From assembly GCA_963665155.2 (NCBI GenBank), contig CAXXFI010000001.1, positions 434,001 through 498,000 of the forward strand: DNA of 64,000 nt. The letters are read 5' to 3'. The stretch comes from UBA1141 sp963665155. Lineage in GTDB: Bacteria; Chloroflexota; Dehalococcoidia; Lucifugimonadales; UBA3495. Positions within the stretch are counted from its first letter, which is position 1. Each line of letters opens with the position of its first letter. Positions 1-8,150 of this stretch are shown here, in pieces. Under the pieces are notes generated by a model, which had not been told where the DNA came from, did not search any database, and saw only the letters and a program-made list of their open reading frames with translations. A program made the position numbers and the translations under genes.

Positions 1-830
1 CTAATGTCTAATTTTGGGATCATGTCGTTGAAAAACCGTTTCGGGTAGAAGAGGGCATACTGAATGGGCAACCGCATGTCCGGTGGGCCCATCTGTGCTT
101 TGACCGAACCATCCTCAAACTCTACCATGGAATGTATTGTGCTTTGAGGGTGTATCACCACTTCTATTTTATCCCAAGGCACCTTAAACAACCAATGCGA
201 CTCTATTACTTCAAATGCCTTATTCATCATGGTAGCAGAGTCAATCGTTATTTTCTTGCCCATGCTCCAAGTTGGATGATGTAGGGCTAATTCAGGCGTG
301 ACGGCAGCCAATTCACTTACCGGGGTATTCCGGAACGGCCCTCCCGAGCCGGTGATCATCAACCGGCGCACTTCGTTATCCTCGCCTTGCAGGCATTGCC
401 ATATTGCGCTGGGCTCGCTGTCCACCGGCAACACTGTCCCGCCATACTGGGCCTCGTATTGCTTGATCATCTCGCCAGCCATGACGATGGGTTCTTTATT
501 GGACAGCGCCACCAACTTTCCACTTTTCAAAGCGTTCAAGGTAGGAATCAGGCCAACGCTACCCATGGTCGCCACCATGACCAAGTCCACTTCATCCAAG
601 GAAACCATATCCGCCATGGGTATAAAGTCGACTTCCTCAGGCATTGTCTCTGGACGGTTGGTGCAGTAAATATAGCTGGGCTTAAATTCCTTGATCTGCT
701 GCATCAGCATGTCCCTGTTGTTCCCGGCGGCCAAGCCTACCACGTCAAAGTCCTCGGGAAATGCCCTTACAACGTCTAACGTCTGGCGGCCAATCGAGCC
801 TGTTGAACCTAGAACTACTATCTTTTTCAT
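1..830 (-). CDS. dxr: 1-deoxy-D-xylulose 5-phosphate reductoisomerase (C-terminus cut by window edge)
   Basis: Converts DXP to MEP, the committed step of the non-mevalonate isoprenoid pathway, in the cytosol. Reading from ATG at 830 the protein starts MKKIVVLGSTGSIGRQ, the NADPH-binding Rossmann motif. It continues with LSNKEPIVMAGE, VDSEPSAIWQ, TGSGGPFR, HPTWSMGKKI, DSATMMNKAFEVIES and HPQSTIHSMVEF, all family signatures of the metal and substrate site. About 276 codons are present of a usual 385 or so; the remainder lies left of position 1. It is the last visible gene of the rpsB-tsf-pyrH-frr-uppS-cdsA operon, a common bacterial order, 98 bases after cdsA. Identification is from motifs read directly. 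Confidence 0.97.
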   Translation of the reverse strand, partial: MKKIVVLGSTGSIGRQTLDVVRAFPEDFDVVGLAAGNNRDMLMQQIKEFKPSYIYCTNRPETMPEEVDFIPMADMVSLDEVDLVMVATMGSVGLIPTLNALKSGKLVALSNKEPIVMAGEMIKQYEAQYGGTVLPVDSEPSAIWQCLQGEDNEVRRLMITGSGGPFRNTPVSELAAVTPELALHHPTWSMGKKITIDSATMMNKAFEVIESHWLFKVPWDKIEVVIHPQSTIHSMVEFEDGSVKAQMGPPDMRLPIQYALFYPKRFFNDMIPKLDI

Positions 831-928
831 AATTAAATCTTTTCTGTCTTAAAGATTTGATTTGACGAACTTTTTCGCGGTCCCAACCTTTGGGAATAAA
901 CTTGTGTCTGCTATTTTATGGGTCAACT

Positions 929-1786
929 TTATGGATCAAATACCGTTGCGAGAAGATAGTACGCCACTGGGATCGACACGACAACTGAATCCAATCGATC
1001 CAAAACTCCACCATGTCCTGGAATTATACTACCTGCGTCCTTGGCGTTGGACATTCTTTTCAGTTTTGATTCAAATAGATCGCCGAACTGGGAGATTACG
1101 CCCACGGTGGCGCCGATAACAACCTGTTGCCATTTGGGGGTCGCTAGGTCCAGAACTAAGCCCACAACGATGGCAATCACCAAGGCGGAGCACAACCCGC
1201 CAATGGCGCCCTCCCATGTCTTGTTCGGACTGATGACCGGGGCCAGTGGCCGGCTGCCAAATGCTTTGCCCGCCAGATAAGCGCCGGTGTCGGTAGCGAA
1301 GACAATCAGTATGATGAGGAGGAGCCAGTCCCGGCCTGCATGACCGGATACCACAATGGCGCCACTAATGGAGTCTCCACTAGGGTCTCCTATTTCCCAT
1401 AATACAAGGCTGTGGGCCAAGAGGAACCCGACATATACCGGGCCAGCCAGTAGGTATAGAGATGCCGTGAGGGATTTACCGGCGGTGTAGAAAGCAATGA
1501 ACCAGAGCAGGCACACGAATGCGCCGACGGCCAGAATGATTAATGAGATTACCAAGAAGCTGGCCAAGCCGGAACTGCCCTGGGCGCCGATAACAAACGA
1601 GACTGCCCAAATTGCGCCCAATACCGCTGGTAGGGGAGGCACGCCTTTCGGCCTAAGACCGTAGAACTCGCGGACTCCTTGGACCGCCACCACCGCAATC
1701 AGAACAGTCAACCACGGGGCACCGAACCAGACGGAGGCGGCCACCACAGGAATTCCGACCGTAGCGGTGATCGTCCGTTGGAGCAA
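929..1786 (-). CDS. cdsA: phosphatidate cytidylyltransferase (CDP-diglyceride synthase)
   Basis: Makes CDP-diacylglycerol from phosphatidic acid and CTP in the cytoplasmic membrane, the entry to phospholipid head-group synthesis. The 285-residue product is highly hydrophobic with about seven membrane segments. Near the C-terminus it carries the CDP-diglyceride synthase signature: S-x-L-K-R, K-D-A-G, then PGHGGVLDRLDS at about residues 240-270. Length matches the family. It starts three bases downstream of uppS, so the two are almost certainly co-transcribed and perhaps translationally coupled. No defects seen. Confidence 0.96.
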   Translation of the reverse strand: MLQRTITATVGIPVVAASVWFGAPWLTVLIAVVAVQGVREFYGLRPKGVPPLPAVLGAIWAVSFVIGAQGSSGLASFLVISLIILAVGAFVCLLWFIAFYTAGKSLTASLYLLAGPVYVGFLLAHSLVLWEIGDPSGDSISGAIVVSGHAGRDWLLLIILIVFATDTGAYLAGKAFGSRPLAPVISPNKTWEGAIGGLCSALVIAIVVGLVLDLATPKWQQVVIGATVGVISQFGDLFESKLKRMSNAKDAGSIIPGHGGVLDRLDSVVVSIPVAYYLLATVFDP

Positions 1787-1789
1787 TCG

Positions 1790-2545
1790 TTAGGCCTCGG
1801 GAGTCACCCTGCCGAAGCGCCGCTGGCGATTGCTGAACGCCTCCAGAACCCGCTCCAATTCGGCTGAATCCAGATCAGGCCACAAAGTTGGGGTATGGTA
1901 GTACTCGCTGTAAGCCGACTGCCAAAGCAAGAAATTACTAATTCGAAGCTCGCCACCAGTCCGGATTATCAAGTCCGGGTCTGGACAGTGGGCAGTGAAT
2001 AGGTACTTGCTAAACAAGGCTTCATTGATATCTTCGGCCGGGACTTGGTCCCTGATTACCTGTTTTACGGCCTCCAAGATTTCGTCCCGTCCACCATAAT
2101 CAAACGCGAAGTTAAGTGTCACCCCTGTGTTTGCGCAGGTTAGTTCTTGAGCGTGACTTATGGCTTTTTCCAACTCGGGGCTGAGCCTATCCGCTTTTCC
2201 GATATGCAGAATCTGCACATTGTTCTCATGCAAGGATTGCGTCTGTTCCTGGAGCGCGTCTTGCATAATCTCGAGGATGCCTTCTACTTCATCGATCGGT
2301 CGGTTCCAATTCTCCGTAGAAAAAGCGTAGAGGGTAACGTATTTGACACCCTTTTTTCCTAGGGTCTCCAAAACACCGTGGATACAGTCTACGCCCACAC
2401 GGTGACCAGCCAGCCTGGGCAGTCCCCTCTTTTGAGCCCAGCGGCCATTCCCATCCATGATTATGGCAACATGAACGGGCACCTTAAATGGTTTTCGGTG
2501 ATTATCCATCGCTGACGGTTCAGACGATTCGGTCCTGACCGTCAT
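1790..2545 (-). CDS. uppS: isoprenyl transferase (undecaprenyl diphosphate synthase)
   Basis: cis-Prenyltransferase that builds the C55 lipid carrier for cell-wall precursors from farnesyl diphosphate and IPP. Family motifs in order: HVAIIMDGNGRWAQ (catalytic Asp, phosphate loop), GHRVGVD, LYAFSTENWNRP, FDYGGRDEI, and DPDLIIRTGGELRISNFLLW near the C-terminus. The product is 251 residues. The first 12 residues precede an internal Met and have no family counterpart, so translation could begin at that second Met. It lies two bases after frr. The gene supplies the carrier that relies on isoprenoids made by dxr in the same operon. Confidence 0.97.
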   Translation of the reverse strand: MTVRTESSEPSAMDNHRKPFKVPVHVAIIMDGNGRWAQKRGLPRLAGHRVGVDCIHGVLETLGKKGVKYVTLYAFSTENWNRPIDEVEGILEIMQDALQEQTQSLHENNVQILHIGKADRLSPELEKAISHAQELTCANTGVTLNFAFDYGGRDEILEAVKQVIRDQVPAEDINEALFSKYLFTAHCPDPDLIIRTGGELRISNFLLWQSAYSEYYHTPTLWPDLDSAELERVLEAFSNRQRRFGRVTPEA

Positions 2546-2547
2546 GC

Positions 2548-3138
2548 TTAGACCTGCATTATTTCCGCTTCTTTTGCGGTGCCTACCTGGTCTATCTTTT
2601 TAGTGTGGCCGTCGGTAGCTTTTTGGAGTTGGTCTTGTGCCCGACGGTTTTCGTCTTGGGAGATAGCCTTGTCCTTCTCAAGTTTTCGCAGCGACTCCAA
2701 ACCGTCTCGACGAACGTTTCTGACAGAAACTTTGCCTTCCTCCAACTTCTTCTTCAACAAGCGCACCAGTTCTTGGCGTCGCTCTTTATTTAGAGGCGGA
2801 ATCGGCACAGTAATCATATTTCCGTCGTTGGAAGGGTTGAAGCCCAAATCCGATTTCGCCAGGCCTCTTTCGATGTCGCGAAGGGCTTGTTTGTCCCAAG
2901 GCTGCACCATAATTGCTCTAGCGTCGGGTGTCGATATTGAAGCTATTTGGTTCAGCGGGGTGGGAGTACCATAGTATTCCACCAATATGTTTTCGATCAA
3001 CGACGGTGTTGCCCTGCCGGTGCGCAAGGTGCCCAAGTCCCGGTGCAAAGCATTAATCGCCCGGTCCATCTTGGTTTCCACGCTTTTCAAGACCTCTTCG
3101 GTGGTTTGCTCTTTATCGGATTCCTGATTTCCTGCCAT
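2548..3138 (-). CDS. frr: ribosome recycling factor
   Basis: Splits post-termination ribosomes together with EF-G. The 196-residue product is about 10 residues longer than typical at the N-terminus. It has the RRF helices: MDRAINALHRDLGTLRTGRA, VEYYGTPTPLNQIASI, DARAIMVQPWD, the loop GNMITVPIPPLNKERR, and the long C-terminal helix with RNVRRDG. ATG at 3138 has a clear upstream AAGGAG with five-base spacing. Located between pyrH and uppS, the conserved order. Confidence 0.98.
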   Translation of the reverse strand: MAGNQESDKEQTTEEVLKSVETKMDRAINALHRDLGTLRTGRATPSLIENILVEYYGTPTPLNQIASISTPDARAIMVQPWDKQALRDIERGLAKSDLGFNPSNDGNMITVPIPPLNKERRQELVRLLKKKLEEGKVSVRNVRRDGLESLRKLEKDKAISQDENRRAQDQLQKATDGHTKKIDQVGTAKEAEIMQV

Positions 3139-3140
3139 GA

Positions 3141-3881
3141 TTACTCCTTTCCGCTGATGATTGTTCCTACTGGATCACCGGACAGGATACTGGCCATGCT
3201 GCCTGACTGAAACACGTCGAAAACGATGATGGGCAATTTATTGTCCATACAAAGCGAGACGGCGGTGGAGTCCATTACCTCCAACCGCCGATTCAGCGCA
3301 TCCATGTAATCCAATTCACTAAAACGAACAGCGTTAGGGTTTTCGTTGGGGTCCGAATCATAGACCCCATCCACGTTGTTTTTAGCCATCAACAACACTT
3401 CTGCGCCGATTTCCAAGGCCCTCAACGCCGAGGCGGTGTCGGTAGTCATGAAAGGGTTGCCTGTGCCTGCCGCAAACAATACTACCCGTCCCTTTTCCAG
3501 GTGGCGAATGGCACGGCGGCGGATGTAGGGCTCGGCGACGGCTTGCATCTGTAAAGCGCTTTGGGTGCGCGTAGTGATACCGCGCTTTTCCAAACCATCT
3601 TGAAGGGCCAGAGCATTTATCATAGTGGCCAGCATGCCCGCATAATCAGCGGTGGCCCGGTCCATTCCTCGGGACTCAGCGGCCTCGCCTCGCCAGATGT
3701 TGCCACCCCCGATCACTACCCCTATCTCGACACCCATTTCGTGAATTTGGCCAATTTCCTGGGCCAAATAGATAACAGCATTGGGTTCAATGCCGGAATC
3801 GGCAGTTCCCTTAAGGGACTCGCCGCTTACTTTCAGCAAAACTCGGCTGTAGCGAGCCTGCCGCGGATGGCTAGGCGCCAG
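3141..3881 (-). CDS. pyrH: UMP kinase
   Basis: Phosphorylates UMP to UDP (hexameric amino-acid-kinase fold). Motifs: RVLLKVSGESL (phosphate loop), VIGGGNIWRG, RATADYAGMLATMINALALQ, AAGTGNPFMTTDTASALRA, and KNNVDGVYDSDP near the nucleotide site. Start choice: the frame has no ATG or GTG. TTG at 3839 would cut into the conserved R-V-L-L-K strand, while CTG at 3881, immediately after the tsf stop (TAACTG) with a GGGGGA stretch before it, gives 246 residues and keeps it. I therefore use 3881, which implies coupling to tsf; TTG 3839 is the fallback. Confidence 0.93.
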   Translation of the reverse strand: MAPSHPRQARYSRVLLKVSGESLKGTADSGIEPNAVIYLAQEIGQIHEMGVEIGVVIGGGNIWRGEAAESRGMDRATADYAGMLATMINALALQDGLEKRGITTRTQSALQMQAVAEPYIRRRAIRHLEKGRVVLFAAGTGNPFMTTDTASALRALEIGAEVLLMAKNNVDGVYDSDPNENPNAVRFSELDYMDALNRRLEVMDSTAVSLCMDNKLPIIVFDVFQSGSMASILSGDPVGTIISGKE

Positions 3882-4385
3882 TTATTCCCCCAAGGCCAAA
3901 CGAGTAAATCTAAGAACGCGAACGTTTTCGCCGAGTTTGGCGGCGACTTCCTGTATTACCTCGGAAACCGACGAAGAATTATTCTTTATGAACGGTTGCC
4001 GAAGCAAACTTACCTGAGCCGCCGGACGGTCGTCCCCTTCTTCGATGTCGCTCTCGTCCACGTAAACGGGGCCCATCGCAGCCACCTGCATCGCAATATC
4101 ATGGGCCAGTTCTTTGAACTCGGCCGTTCGGGCCACAAAGTCGGTCTCGCAACCTAGTTCCACCAATGCTCCCACCCGGCCCCCGGTGTGTACGTAGGAC
4201 TCCACCAATCCTTGGTTAGTAGCCCGATCGGACCTCTTGGCAGCTTGAGCGAATCCGTCCTGTCTCAAGCTTTCAGTCGCTTTTTCGATATCGCCTTGCG
4301 TCGCTTCCAAGGCATTCTTACATTCCATAACACCGGCCCCTGTCCTATCGCGCAGGGCCCGTATGAGATCTACGGTGACCTCCAA
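3882..4385 (-). CDS. tsf: elongation factor Ts (short form)
   Basis: Nucleotide exchange factor for EF-Tu. N-terminal UBA-like helix with RDRTGAGVMECKNALE, then the conserved core GALVELGCETDFVART and AHDIAMQVAAM. At 167 residues it is a short EF-Ts lacking the large second core subdomain of the E. coli protein, as in several other phyla; the C-terminus has RQPFIKNNSSSVSEVI. The start codon is TTG at 4385 with a strong AGGAGG six bases upstream. It follows rpsB by 58 bases. Confidence 0.95.
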   Translation of the reverse strand: MEVTVDLIRALRDRTGAGVMECKNALEATQGDIEKATESLRQDGFAQAAKRSDRATNQGLVESYVHTGGRVGALVELGCETDFVARTAEFKELAHDIAMQVAAMGPVYVDESDIEEGDDRPAAQVSLLRQPFIKNNSSSVSEVIQEVAAKLGENVRVLRFTRLALGE

Positions 4386-4443
4386 TGTTAACCTCCTAGT
4401 TCAGTTGGCCTGATTTCCGTCCGGCCAAATTGTAGTCACCTGG

Positions 4444-5794
4444 TTATTCTTTATCAGCTTCTGCTTCGGGTTGCGGCGCTCCACCACCAACGGCAGGCTG
4501 ATTATCAACTGTGTTCGTTTCAGCCACGGGCTGCGTAGCGGGTGCAGGGGTTACGGGGGCCGCAGCCACGGGCGCAGGGGTTACGGGGGCCGCAGCCACG
4601 GGCGCAGGGGTTACGGGGGCCGCAGCCACGGGCGCAGGGGGTTACGGGGGCCGCAGCCACGGGCGCAGGGGTTACGGGGGCCGCAGCCACGGGCGTAGCG
4701 GGTGCTTCCGGCGCAGGAGCCGCTGCAGGCACCGGGGTTGGCGGCACCTCAGCCGCAACAACCGGCGGTGCGCTTACTGGAGTTTCCACTACTTCACTCG
4801 GAGCCGCAGGAACTTGTTCCACCGCTACGGCGCTGGGCTCCACACTGGCGACCTCGGCCGCCGCCTGAAATTCTTGTTCCAGTCCTTCCAGAGTCGGAGG
4901 CAGGGGTTGATCGCCTAGGTCGGTGCCTTCCAAAATTGCCAATTCTTCTTCCGCAACCGCGTCCAGCTCCAACTCCTCTCTCTCGGCTTGCAGCCTTGCT
5001 TCGCGCTCGGCCGTGCCTTCGAGTATAGCTGTGGCCATTCTCGCCGTGATCAACCGGATAGACCTAACGGCGTCGTCGTTACCTGGGATGATCTGGTTCA
5101 CGTAATCTGGGTTACAGTCGCTGTCCACGATAGCGAAAATCTTCACGCCCATCCGGCGGGCCTCAGCGATGCATAAGTCTTCCTTTCCAATATCCACAAC
5201 AAACATCGCGTCCGGTACTTGCACCATGTCTCGCAGACCATGGAAGTATTTTTCCAAACGGGCCAGCGTGTCCCGGAGTTTTACACCCTCTTTCTTTGGC
5301 AAAACCCGGAAGTACCCTTGGTCCCTTTTTTGTTGCAATTCAAGCATGTAGTTGATGCGAGTGCGGATGGTCTGGAAATTGGTCAAAGTGCCACCCAACC
5401 ATCTTTGGTTTACGTACCACATTCCACAGCGTTCGGCTTCACTGGCAATTACTTCCTGAGCTTGCCTCTTGGTGCCTACAAAAAGAACCTTCCCACCATC
5501 AGCCACAACCTGGGTCATGGCTCTGTAGGCTTCGTTGATCATGCCAAGAGTCTGCTGGAGGTCAATAATGTGGATACCGTTGCGCTGGGTGAAGATGTAG
5601 CGCTTCATTCTGGGGTTCCAGCGGCGCGTCTGATGTCCGAAGTGGACACCGGCCTCCAGAAGTGACTTCATCGTCAGAGGCTCTCGTATCGGCGCAGGGC
5701 GTGGAGCTACTACTTGCTCCGCAACTTCTGCAATTCTCGGTGCCGCTTCCGGTGCCGACTGTGGTTCCGCTGGTTGCTCGACGGACTGTACCAT
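4444..5794 (-). CDS. rpsB: 30S ribosomal protein S2 with long Ala/Pro tail (frameshift in the tail repeat)
   Basis: S2 core at about residues 42-265: MKSLLEAGVHFGHQTRRWNP, FVGTKRQAQEVI, MWYVNQRWLGGTLTNF, PDAMFVVDIGKEDLCIAEA, NPDYVNQIIPGNDDA. Unusually, 41 residues precede the normal S2 start and more than 150 acidic and Ala/Pro-rich residues follow the core. The tail contains a 10-residue repeat (A-P-V-A-A-A-P-V-T-P) encoded by a 30-base unit. One unit has five G instead of four at 4637-4641, shifting the frame; the frame beyond it ends sensibly at 4444 with E-A-D-K-E. Without the extra base the protein would be about 449 residues. The S2 core is untouched. An AAGG-type ribosome site precedes ATG 5794. 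Confidence 0.93.
4544..4694. repeat. 30-bp minisatellite in the rpsB tail
   Basis: Five near-perfect copies of a 30-base unit starting GCAGGGGTTACGGGGG (units at 4544, 4574, 4604, 4634, 4665). The fourth is 31 bases because of one extra G in the run at 4637-4641. Each unit encodes ten tail residues on the minus strand. Confidence 0.97.
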
Positions 5795-5980
5795 AAAACC
5801 TACCTTTATATTTCTCCTATCCTATAACTAAAAACGGTGTCGCAATTTTACTAGCATCAGATGCTATTTGGTAACAATGTTATGAGTCGTGCCGAAAAGA
5901 ACGCCGGATTGCCAGCCAATCTCTCGATGCTCCTGGCCGTACATGTCCCCACGTTCTCATACTAATTGGCTTGATACGCG

Positions 5981-6009
5981 AGTATACCATAGCCCAATTC
6001 TACGGGCAA
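5981..6009 (-). promoter_or_regulatory. sigma70-type promoter of the rpsB operon
   Basis: On the minus strand TTGCCC (6009-6004), exactly 17 bases, then TATACT (5986-5981). This leaves a leader of about 180 bases before the rpsB ATG, room for an S2 leader structure, although I cannot identify one by eye. Nothing else is recognised in the 5795-6198 gap. Confidence 0.7.
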
Positions 6010-6198
6010 CGCAGTCTCCACAAAATATTGCGATACGAGGGTCGTTCGTGACGTCCAATTTTGGAGACTGAGTTCTGATTTTCGCAAACCAAATTATCTC
6101 AATATCCGGTTTTGGGAATTTCTATTTGAGTTTGGGCAATTGCTTCTGGGCCATTAGAGCGGGACCGGTTACCGCTAGGCAAGCTCCGGCGTAAGGAC

Positions 6199-6747
6199 TC
6201 AATCAAAAATGGCCAAACGCAGAGCATTAAGCAATGCAGCACCGTAGAATCCAGCCAGCAAGTCGTCCGCCATGATTCCCAGGCCGCCATGGAGCCGCTC
6301 CAACCGGCGAATGGGCCATGGCTTGACAATGTCCAGCACCCGGAAAAGGAAGAAGGCAGCGGCCATCCATGCCACAGTCTTGGGCAGAAATAGACAGGTC
6401 GCCCATACCCCTACGAACTCGTCGAACACCGCCCGTCCGGGATCGGGATTGGATTCGGATACCAAGGTCCCTGTGGCCCAGATTCCAACAAAGAAGCCAA
6501 CAACGATCAGGGCGTAGAGAGCAAACGAGTCTTCATTTACCGGAGCAAAGGAATAAACCAGGATGGCAAGCAGGCTGCCAGCCGTGCCGGGAGCCAAAGG
6601 CGACAAACCCGAGCCAAGCCCAGTCCCAATCAACCATCCAGCCCCGGCAACAGCCTTCCGAGTCAGGTGACCGGTCAAATCGGTAGACAAAACGAACATG
6701 AGTGCATGTGTGATTCTACCTCTGAGCCATTTTCGATGGCTACCCAT
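6199..6747 (-). CDS. pgpA: phosphatidylglycerophosphatase A
   Basis: Dephosphorylates phosphatidylglycerol phosphate at the inner membrane. The 182-residue product has the PgpA motifs: GSGLSPLAPGTAGSLL (N-terminal loop), DPGRAVFDEFVGVW with acidic ligands, FRVLDIVKPWPIRRLE, and GGLGIMADDLLAGFYG, separated by hydrophobic segments. Residues 1-30 before the family core are not conserved and the true start may be a later Met. The ATG overlaps the end of the metallopeptidase gene by eight bases, so the two are likely one transcript. It completes the phospholipid theme begun by cdsA. Confidence 0.93.
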   Translation of the reverse strand: MGSHRKWLRGRITHALMFVLSTDLTGHLTRKAVAGAGWLIGTGLGSGLSPLAPGTAGSLLAILVYSFAPVNEDSFALYALIVVGFFVGIWATGTLVSESNPDPGRAVFDEFVGVWATCLFLPKTVAWMAAAFFLFRVLDIVKPWPIRRLERLHGGLGIMADDLLAGFYGAALLNALRLAIFD

Positions 6748-7150
6748 AGCCCAACCGGTGCAAGTCTTCCTCGTTCATGCCCAAATAGTGGCCCACCTCG
6801 TGCAGCAAAGTAATTTTGATCTCTTTTCTGGCGTCGGACAGGTTTTTGCAGCTTTGTAGAATTGGCTGGCGGTAGATCACAATTCGGTCGGGCAACTCCG
6901 GTTCACCTCCCTGCCGCTCCGGCAAGGGAACACCGATATAAAGCCCAAACAGGATGGCATCTTCGCCAGCCACTTCCAGGCCCGCTCCATCCGGGTCCCC
7001 GGTAAATTCGCCGGGACCCACCACCTCCGGGTCGGGCCACTCTTCCACCGATATGTCGACGTTGGCCAGTACTTTCTTAACCTTTGGCGGTACGTCGGAG
7101 TAGGCCTGACGGACCAATCGAATAAATTCCCTTCGAGACATGCGAATCAC
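6740..7150 (-). CDS. zincin-like metallopeptidase family protein
   Basis: The 136-residue protein has the zinc signature HEVGHYLGMNEEDL at about residues 116-129, with two His ligands and a downstream Glu. This is the short metallopeptidase family with a minimal zincin domain (PF06262 type). The central strand region DRIVIYRQPILQSC is also typical. Substrates of this family are not established. It overlaps the nfo stop by four bases and pgpA by eight, so it sits inside a three-gene minus-strand operon. Confidence 0.85.
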   Translation of the reverse strand: MIRMSRREFIRLVRQAYSDVPPKVKKVLANVDISVEEWPDPEVVGPGEFTGDPDGAGLEVAGEDAILFGLYIGVPLPERQGGEPELPDRIVIYRQPILQSCKNLSDARKEIKITLLHEVGHYLGMNEEDLHRLGYG

Positions 7151-8018
7151 GCCGAAAGCCCCAGGTCGCTCCGAATTTTTTTCAAGATGTCTATGTTCTG
7201 GCGGTCTGGGCCTTTTGGTTTCGAGTTGGGACCAGCAAAGCCAGGCACTTCCAACAAGAATGGCACATCACGAAAGGCCTTGTTCCCCATGATCGCAGCA
7301 AAACCGTCTTCTCCGATAAAGCCGTCGCCGATGTTGTCATGACGGTCAACGCCCGAGCCGCAAGGGCGTTTGGAGTCGTTGGCGTGAACGGCGCAAAGGT
7401 TTTCCACACCCACTTCTCCGTTGAACGAATCGATCATGTTTTCTATACCCAGGCTGGTGGTCATATCGTATCCGGCGGCAAAGGCGTGCTGTGTGTCCAG
7501 GCACACTCCGAGTCTGGGGTTGTCCACAACCTCCAAGATGCGGCCCAAGTCTTCAAATTTGGCCCCTATGTGTTGGCCCATACCGGCCATGTTTTCCAGC
7601 AACAGCCGGGGGCCCTGCGGCGAGTTCTCCAACACCCGACGGATGGCCGTTACCGCTTGGGGGAGGATGGCGTCGTAACCGGCGCCACCGTGGCTGCCTG
7701 GATGGAATATAACCCCCGAGGCTCCGATAGCCGAAGCCATTCCATATATTTGATCAACGACTGCACACCCTTCTCCGGAATGTCTTCCTTCTGGGTGCCC
7801 ATGTTTATCAGGTATATGGCATGTAAAAACACCGGCCCGATTTCGGCTTGGGCCGCACTCTGGCGGAAGGCCTCTATTTCATCGTCCGGTATGGGTTTGA
7901 AGGCCCAGCCTTGTGGCGAGGAGCCGAAAATCTGGATGGCCTCTGCGCCTATTTCGACGCCCCTTTCCACCGCTGTGCTAATGCCCCCGGCCAAAGATAC
8001 GTGGGCTCCTATTTTCAT
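7147..8018 (-). pseudogene. nfo: endonuclease IV, one-base frameshift
   Basis: AP endonuclease of base-excision repair with a TIM-barrel tri-zinc site. First frame from ATG 8018: MKIGAHVSLAGGISTAVERG through KYMEW at about residue 93. Second frame from about 7738 to 7147 carries FHPGSHGGAG, LLLENMAGMGQHIG, GVCLDTQHAFAAGYD, HANDSKRPCGSG, DRHDNIGDGFIG and PFLLEVPG. Joining them needs one extra G at the TGGCT near 7738, giving W-A-S-A-I-G-A-S. The restored protein is about 290 residues, normal for Nfo. The usual Cys in the LDTCHAF motif is Gln here. Could be a real lesion or an assembly error; every catalytic motif is otherwise intact. Confidence 0.85.
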
Positions 8019-8112
8019 TTTGGCTACCTTTGGAACTCTTTGGGGCTACGCTGGGAAACTATTTCTTCCAAGAAATGGTTTCCCAGACCCTTCATGAAGA
8101 ACTTTACACTAT

Positions 8113-8141
8113 TTCGACGCTTAATTAGCTTGGGCTATAAT
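8113..8141 (+). promoter_or_regulatory. putative promoter with perfect -10, near-leaderless alcohol dehydrogenase
   Basis: TATAAT at 8136-8141 lies only nine bases before the ATG at 8151; a poor -35 (TTCGAC, 8113-8118) sits 17 bases upstream. A start site about seven bases after the -10 would leave almost no leader, and no ribosome site is visible. Confidence 0.5.
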
Positions 8142-8150
8142 TCACCACGT

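Noticed and set aside
4544..4694. CRISPR-like array
   Set aside because: The repeats are directly tandem with no spacers and lie inside the rpsB frame. No CRISPR array was seen anywhere in the window.
4511..4918. Plus-strand Gly/Arg-rich ORFs across the rpsB tail
   Set aside because: Produced by the 30-base repeat read in other frames; no ribosome site or family.
7339..8097. Long plus-strand ORF opposite nfo
   Set aside because: Antisense shadow of the endonuclease IV gene, whose motifs are all on the minus strand.
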